Below, in pieces: positions 59,842-64,000 of a stretch of DNA of 64,000 bases. This DNA comes from a candidate division Zixibacteria bacterium RBG-1 (lineage in GTDB: Bacteria; Zixibacteria; MSB-5A5; DSPP01; RBG-1). The notes beneath the pieces are model-generated. The model made no database searches. It was given only the letters and a program-made list of their open reading frames with translations, and was not told where the DNA came from. The position numbers and the translations under genes were made by a program. Position 1 is the first letter of the stretch; every line of letters starts with the position of its first letter. The stretch covers positions 476,825-540,824 of the forward strand of contig AUYT01000001.1 in assembly GCA_000447245.1 (NCBI GenBank), in the 5' to 3' direction.

Positions 59842-61014
59842 ATGGGAAAAGTTAAATTAAAAAGAGGAGAAGAGAAACGGATTAAAGCCGGGCATCTGTG
59901 GATTTTCAATAATGAAATAGATAAAATTTTGGACTTAAAAGAAAACGGAGAAATTGTTGAAGTATTAGACCATAAAGGAAATTTTGTGGCCAAAGGTTAC
60001 TACAATAAACATTCCCTGATTTCAGTCAGAATTTTGACCAGCGATTTAAATCAAGATATTGATAAAAATTTTTTAAAAGAGAAAATGACCAAAGCTTACC
60101 AGTATCGCCAAAATATTTATCCTCGACTCTCATCTTACAGAGTAGTTTACAGCGAAGGAGATTTGCTGCCCGGGTTGATTGTCGATAAATATGAGAATTT
60201 TCTCTCGCTGCAGATTTTGACTTTGGGAATGGAGAAGTTGAAAATCTTTATTTTGGAAGTTTTAGAGGAACTTTTCCAGCCGGAGGGAGTGGTTTTGAAA
60301 AATGATTCGGTCTTCAGAGAGATGGAGGGTCTGAAAAAAGAAATTACAATTGTCAAAGGAAATTTTGATGCTCACCAGATAATTGAAGAGTATGGGTTGA
60401 AATTTTACGTAGATTTGCTCAAGGGGCAGAAAACCGGTTTTTTCTTTGACCAGAGAGAAAATAGAGGTCTGACAGCTTCCGTAAGCAAAAACCGAAAAGT
60501 TTTGGACTGCTTTTGTTATACGGGAGGTTTTGCTCTGGTGGCTGCTAAAGGTGGCGCTAAAGAAGTTTTGGGTGTGGATGAATCAGAATCGGCTGTAAAA
60601 TTAGCGCAGGAGAATGCTAAATTAAATAATTTTAACAAGGTGACTTTCCAGAAACAAGAAGTTTTTAACTTTTTGAGAAAGTTAAATTCAGCCGGTGAAA
60701 AATTTGACATGGTAATATTGGACCCTCCGGCTTTTGTGAAAAGTAAGGAAAAATTGAAGGAAGGAATCAAAGGTTATAAAGAAATCAATCTACAGGCCAT
60801 GAAATTGCTCAATTCTGGCGGTATTTTGATTAGCTGCAGCTGCTCTTATCAGTTCTCGAAAGAAGACTTTTTAAATATGATAAAGAAAGCTGCCACAGAT
60901 TCCGGTAAGAAGTTCCGATTGATAAAAGAGCTTACTCAAGCAGCTGACCATCCTATTCTATTATCTATGCCGGAAACTCAATACTTGAAAGGTGTAATTT
61001 TAGAGGTCTTATAA
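59842..61014 (+). CDS. RlmI-type class I rRNA cytosine-C5 methyltransferase
   Basis: SAM-dependent methyltransferase of 390 residues with an N-terminal PUA domain (KRIKAGHLWIFNNEI...VEVLDHKGNFVAKGYY) and a catalytic domain with TGFFFDQRENR, VLDCFCYTGGFALVAA, VILDPPAFVKSKEKL and SCSCSYQFSKEDF. This is the RlmI/YccW layout, making m5C in 23S rRNA. It follows the etfA terminator and is one base from the Ppx/GppA gene. Confidence 0.92.
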   Translation: MGKVKLKRGEEKRIKAGHLWIFNNEIDKILDLKENGEIVEVLDHKGNFVAKGYYNKHSLISVRILTSDLNQDIDKNFLKEKMTKAYQYRQNIYPRLSSYRVVYSEGDLLPGLIVDKYENFLSLQILTLGMEKLKIFILEVLEELFQPEGVVLKNDSVFREMEGLKKEITIVKGNFDAHQIIEEYGLKFYVDLLKGQKTGFFFDQRENRGLTASVSKNRKVLDCFCYTGGFALVAAKGGAKEVLGVDESESAVKLAQENAKLNNFNKVTFQKQEVFNFLRKLNSAGEKFDMVILDPPAFVKSKEKLKEGIKGYKEINLQAMKLLNSGGILISCSCSYQFSKEDFLNMIKKAATDSGKKFRLIKELTQAADHPILLSMPETQYLKGVILEVL

Positions 61015-61015
61015 A

Positions 61016-61927
61016 ATGAGAATTGCAGTTATTGATTTAGGGACTAATACAGTTTTGCTCACCCTCGCTGAAATACAGAAAAATAGAGCGATAAAATCAC
61101 TTTTAGAAGCTAAAGAGACCCCCCGTCTGGGAGAAAATGTTGATAAAACCAAAAAGATTTCATCCGCCAGCATCAGAAGAGTTCTAAAAACTATCCAGGA
61201 TTTTCAAGAGAAAGCCCTAAAACTAAAAGCGGAAAAGATTATTTTGATGGGGACGGCGGCTTTGAGAGGAGCCAAGAATACCTCTTACTTCAAAAAATTG
61301 ATTCAGAATAAAACCGGCTTAAAATTGGAAGTCATTTCCGGAAAAAAAGAAGCGGAATTGGCTTTCTGCGGAGCGATTGCTGATTTTAAACACGGAAGTA
61401 AAAAATTTACTTCACTGGATATTGGCGGTGGTAGCACAGAGGTAATTGTAGGCACTCAAAAGAAAATTTTAAAATTAAAAAGTTTAAATCTAGGGTCCTT
61501 GAGATTCACCGAAAGATTTTTGAAAAATGAAAAAGATGGCTATTTCAAAACGCTTGAATTTATAAATCAGAAATTTTCGGAACTAAAGAAAAATTTTCGC
61601 CTGAAAAATTCGCTTCTGATTGGGAGCGGAGGAACCATTACTACATTGGGAGCTTTGAGTTTAAATCTAAAAAAATACGAAAGAGACAAAATACATGGGT
61701 TGGTTTTGCCAATCCCAAAAATAAACTATCTTTTGGAAAAGTTGAGCAATATGTCCTTGGCTCAAAGAAGAAGATTTATGAAAATTGACCCCCAAAGAGC
61801 AGATATAATAATTGCGGGAACAGCTATTTTGCAGCAGTTTATGGAGCAATTTGGGTTTACGGATATCATTATATCCGACAAAAGCTTAAGATGGGGGGTT
61901 TTAGAACAGATTCGAGCCGAATTATGA
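61016..61927 (+). CDS. Ppx/GppA family exopolyphosphatase
   Basis: Actin-fold phosphatase of 303 residues, a short version without the C-terminal HD domain. IAVIDLGTNTVLLTLAEI holds the first phosphate loop, MGTAALRGAKN and LDIGGGSTEVIVG the others, and LIGSGGTITTLGAL completes the fold. It degrades polyphosphate or pppGpp; the short form does not tell which. It begins one base after the methyltransferase gene. Confidence 0.92.
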   Translation: MRIAVIDLGTNTVLLTLAEIQKNRAIKSLLEAKETPRLGENVDKTKKISSASIRRVLKTIQDFQEKALKLKAEKIILMGTAALRGAKNTSYFKKLIQNKTGLKLEVISGKKEAELAFCGAIADFKHGSKKFTSLDIGGGSTEVIVGTQKKILKLKSLNLGSLRFTERFLKNEKDGYFKTLEFINQKFSELKKNFRLKNSLLIGSGGTITTLGALSLNLKKYERDKIHGLVLPIPKINYLLEKLSNMSLAQRRRFMKIDPQRADIIIAGTAILQQFMEQFGFTDIIISDKSLRWGVLEQIRAEL

Positions 61928-61938
61928 AACAAAAGAGC

Positions 61939-61967
61939 TTGACAAAATCGGGCTTTGGTATTAACTT
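61939..61967 (+). promoter_or_regulatory. candidate promoter before the FlgD-Ig protein
   Basis: TTGACA (61939-61944), 17-base spacer and TAACTT (61962-61967). A terminator hairpin lies only 32 bases downstream, so this promoter would yield a short RNA or an attenuated leader. Confidence 0.5.
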
Positions 61968-61998
61968 TAGGTGATGGCAATACAGCAATTTAGCCGGT

Positions 61999-62024
61999 CC
62001 GAGTGACGCCCCACTCGGTTTTTT
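61999..62024 (+). terminator. rho-independent terminator
   Basis: CCGAGTG / CACTCGG stem with a six-base loop followed by TTTTTT. It ends the Ppx/GppA operon and also lies between the promoter at 61939 and the TTG at 62041. Confidence 0.85.
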
Positions 62025-62040
62025 ATTAAGCGAGTTCAAC

Positions 62041-63711
62041 TTGCCCATTAAAAAAACCTTAACTTTAATCCTTCTTTTTTTCCTAATTCCCATTTCCGCT
62101 TGGGCGGATTTATTCAGCTACGAACTTGGACAAAGCTCACCTCGTCCGGCCGGAAATAGTGTGGTGGAAATTATCTGGGATGGGAAAAATCTGTGGGTGG
62201 CAACCAGCTCCGGTTTAAGCCGCACCTCTGATGGAGGTACAACCTGGGAAAATTTCCATGTCACAGACGGTTTAAACTCCGAAGAAATTTCAGCTTTGGC
62301 CGGGAAAGATTCGCTGCTCTGGGTGGCTACCTCTATTTCACAGCTCCAGCAAGGTCAACTAGTTCCCACCGGAACCGGATTCAATAAAAGCACCGATATT
62401 GGAGCAAGCTTTCTTTCCTTCAAGCCGGAACAGGCCAATTTCGCCTTCAAATTAGCTTACGATATTGCCCTGGCAGACAGTTTTGTGTGGGCTTCCTGTT
62501 TTGCCGGAGCTTTAATCAGAACCAAAAATGATTCGGTCTGGCAGAATGTTTTCGTGGATGTCATTGCCAGAGATGATTATAAGCAGAACGGGTTCGGCAA
62601 CAATCTGAATAACAGATTCTTCTCGGTCGTGGCAGATACCCTGGACCCGGACACAACCGTCATCTGGACCGGAACCGCCGCGGGTGTTTATAAATTTATT
62701 TATGCTCCGCTGGATTCCACCGATACCCTGTTCACCCCGGTCGATTCGGCCACTGGTTTTGCCGACAGCGTGATTCATTACGGTCAGATAAATGTAGTGA
62801 CCTGCAGTTTCATAGGTTCCATTGTCTGTGATTCCGCGGATTCGGCCAACGGCTATCATATTGAGATAGATACTTTGATCTGTGACGGGGATACCCTGAT
62901 AACCATAGATTCGGTCATCTGCTTTGCCACCGGGTTGGTGGTGGATACTGATTTTGTCAGCTATGCCAGACCCGGGATTTCCGGCAATTTTGTGGTATCC
63001 TTAGCCCTTCAGACTTTCGGAAGCAAAAAAATTATCTGGGCCGGAACCCAGCCCACCTTTAATCCTACTGAATTTCCGGCTGCCAGCAAATCGGAGGATA
63101 ACGGTAAAACCTGGAGTGCCACTCTGGCAGGGGATTTGGTCTGGAATTTTGCCTTTCAAGATTCGATTGTCTGGGCCGCCACCAGTTCCGGCTTAAAAAA
63201 ATCGACTGATTTAGGTCAAAACTGGAGTACTTATGATTTCATTCAGGATTCCTTTGATTCCTTAGGCAACCAGATAACCTCAAGGGAATATTTTGCGGTC
63301 CGAACCATCGGGGACACGGTCTGGGCCGGGGGAGAAGACGGTCTGGTAAAAACCACTGATGGAGGCACAACCTGGAAGGTTTTTCGCACCTATGTTCCTA
63401 TCGGGACTCAAAATTCAAAAACCGCTTACGCCTATCCCAGTCCCTTTTCACCCCAGCTTTCCACCGGTATAACCAGAATTCATTACGCTCCTAAACAAAA
63501 CGGAAAAGTAACCATCAAAATTTATGATTTCGCCTTAAATTTAGTGGCCACTCTTTTGAATAATCAGATTCGTCAAGCCGGCGTTGAATATGATGAAATC
63601 TGGGATGGTCGGAATAAAGACGGGAAAATTGTGGCTAACGGCATTTATTTCTTCAAAGTAGATGCAGAAGGTGGGCAGAAAGAGTGGGGGAAAGTGGCGG
63701 TGATTAGATGA
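62041..63711 (+). CDS. secreted protein with sialidase/YCF48-like repeats and C-terminal FlgD-Ig domain
   Basis: Exported protein of 556 residues with a signal peptide (PIKKTLTLILLFFLIPISAWA) and a TTG start. The body has propeller-like repeats, each with a LWVATSSGLSRTSDGGTTWE pattern (also VWAATSSGLKKSTDLGQNWS and GLVKTTDGGTTWKVF), interrupted by a Cys- and Asp-rich insert near residues 205-300 (CDSADSANGYHIEIDTLICD). The C-terminus is a FlgD-type Ig domain (YPSPFSPQLSTGITRIHYAP, EIWDGRNKDGKIVANGIYFF). In FCB bacteria such C-terminal domains are common on secreted and surface proteins and may act as sorting signals. Its stop overlaps the next PorV-like gene (ATGA). Confidence 0.85.
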   Translation: MPIKKTLTLILLFFLIPISAWADLFSYELGQSSPRPAGNSVVEIIWDGKNLWVATSSGLSRTSDGGTTWENFHVTDGLNSEEISALAGKDSLLWVATSISQLQQGQLVPTGTGFNKSTDIGASFLSFKPEQANFAFKLAYDIALADSFVWASCFAGALIRTKNDSVWQNVFVDVIARDDYKQNGFGNNLNNRFFSVVADTLDPDTTVIWTGTAAGVYKFIYAPLDSTDTLFTPVDSATGFADSVIHYGQINVVTCSFIGSIVCDSADSANGYHIEIDTLICDGDTLITIDSVICFATGLVVDTDFVSYARPGISGNFVVSLALQTFGSKKIIWAGTQPTFNPTEFPAASKSEDNGKTWSATLAGDLVWNFAFQDSIVWAATSSGLKKSTDLGQNWSTYDFIQDSFDSLGNQITSREYFAVRTIGDTVWAGGEDGLVKTTDGGTTWKVFRTYVPIGTQNSKTAYAYPSPFSPQLSTGITRIHYAPKQNGKVTIKIYDFALNLVATLLNNQIRQAGVEYDEIWDGRNKDGKIVANGIYFFKVDAEGGQKEWGKVAVIR

Positions 63712-64000
63712 AAAACAAACTCATTTTCATACCATTAATTCTAATCCTGGCGATTTTGCTTTCCTCTAATATCTCTTTAGCAGAGACCGGAGGTGGAGGT
63801 TATCCTGGGGCATTCTTTCAAACTTTCTGGGGTGCCAGAGCTATGGCTTTGGGTGGAACCTATGTAGCTATCGCAGATGATGCCGAAGGAAATTTATTCA
63901 ATCCGGCCGGAAGCGCCATGGTAAAAGAGAAATTAGCGTCCGGCTCTTACAGGCAGATGTCTTTAGACCGTCGAATCGGGTATTTAGCTTATACCCAGGT
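63708..64000 (+). CDS. PorV-like outer-membrane protein, 3' end outside window
   Basis: The ATG at 63708 overlaps the preceding stop by four bases and opens a frame running off the right edge. The 97 visible residues show a signal peptide (MKNKLIFIPLILILAILLSS), then GAFFQTFWGARAMALGGTYV and DDAEGNLFNPAGSAMV, the N-terminal signature shared with the PorV-like protein at 34378. Coupling to a FlgD-Ig surface protein fits a role in its secretion or attachment. Confidence 0.82.
   Translation, partial: MKNKLIFIPLILILAILLSSNISLAETGGGGYPGAFFQTFWGARAMALGGTYVAIADDAEGNLFNPAGSAMVKEKLASGSYRQMSLDRRIGYLAYTQ

Noticed and set aside
61970-62020. Cyclic-di-GMP (GEMM) riboswitch suggested by GGTGATGGCAATACAGCAA
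   Set aside because: The core paired regions and tetraloop receptor of GEMM cannot be laid out; only the terminator hairpin is convincing.

Overview
The window looks like a piece of a Gram-negative bacterial chromosome from the Fibrobacteres-Chlorobi-Bacteroidetes (FCB) side of the tree, most likely an uncultivated candidate phylum; Zixibacteria-like is a guess the sequence alone cannot settle. The reasons are a giant SprA-type outer-membrane protein, PorV/FadL-like barrels, a secreted FlgD-Ig protein and a Bacteroidetes-style glutaminyl cyclase, all signs of a type IX-like secretion surface, combined with a Firmicutes-style McsA/McsB/ClpC arginine-phosphorylation system and many lone metabolic subunits. 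Coding is dense, promoters look like ordinary TTGACA/TATAAT, and TTG starts are fairly common. I saw no rRNA, tRNA or CRISPR array.

Layout. 1-8.4 kb (+): the 3' part of sprA, an M28 glutaminyl-cyclase-like lipoprotein, a ComEA-type HhH protein, rsmD and coaD. 8.4-10.1 kb: a repeat-rich accessory stretch with a CPBP protease and a 56-residue membrane protein. 10.1-20.5 kb (-): a long run led by lysS, then lolC/E, lolD, mcsA, mcsB, clpC, rpmA and pckA, with a lone fumarase beta subunit after the pckA terminator. 20.6-24.5 kb (-): succinate dehydrogenase/fumarate reductase C-A-B plus a small lipoprotein. 25-27 kb (-): a PpiD-like chaperone behind an array of 10-bp-spaced GTCAA repeats. 27.2-30.1 kb (+): rhomboid protease, a DruA-like (DUF4338) protein and an unknown C-terminally membrane-anchored protein, a candidate defence module. 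30.1-40.4 kb (+): dnaE, thioredoxin-like protein, a PorV-like barrel, a double-parvulin SurA-like chaperone, a polyprenol/diacylglycerol-kinase-like protein, a cold-shock protein, threonine aldolase and TerC. 40.4-41.5 kb: DinB-like gene embedded in repeats. 41.5-52.4 kb (+): sugar epimerase, an unknown membrane protein, aldehyde dehydrogenase, cyclic-2,3-diphosphoglycerate-synthetase-like GTPase, carbamate kinase, a CCA-enzyme-like protein, sucC, sucD, ndk and citrate synthase. 52.6-56.3 kb (-): FHA protein, metallophosphoesterase and CHASE2-Ser/Thr kinase. 56.5-64 kb (+): larB, a small membrane protein, larC, etfA, an RlmI-like methyltransferase, Ppx/GppA, a FlgD-Ig surface protein and the start of another PorV-like barrel.

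How it fits together. The central-carbon genes (pckA, fumarase beta, sdhCAB, sucCD, gltA) give most of a TCA cycle but are scattered. Envelope genes (LolCD, PpiD, SurA-like, PorV-like, SprA) serve outer-membrane biogenesis. The strongest non-coding signal is a family of about 18 intergenic hairpins, each with GTAG at the 5' foot, like bacterial REP elements but with very variable stems. Beside them are a C/T-rich palindrome family, a duplicated coaD tail, a duplicated promoter and two phased GTCAA arrays.
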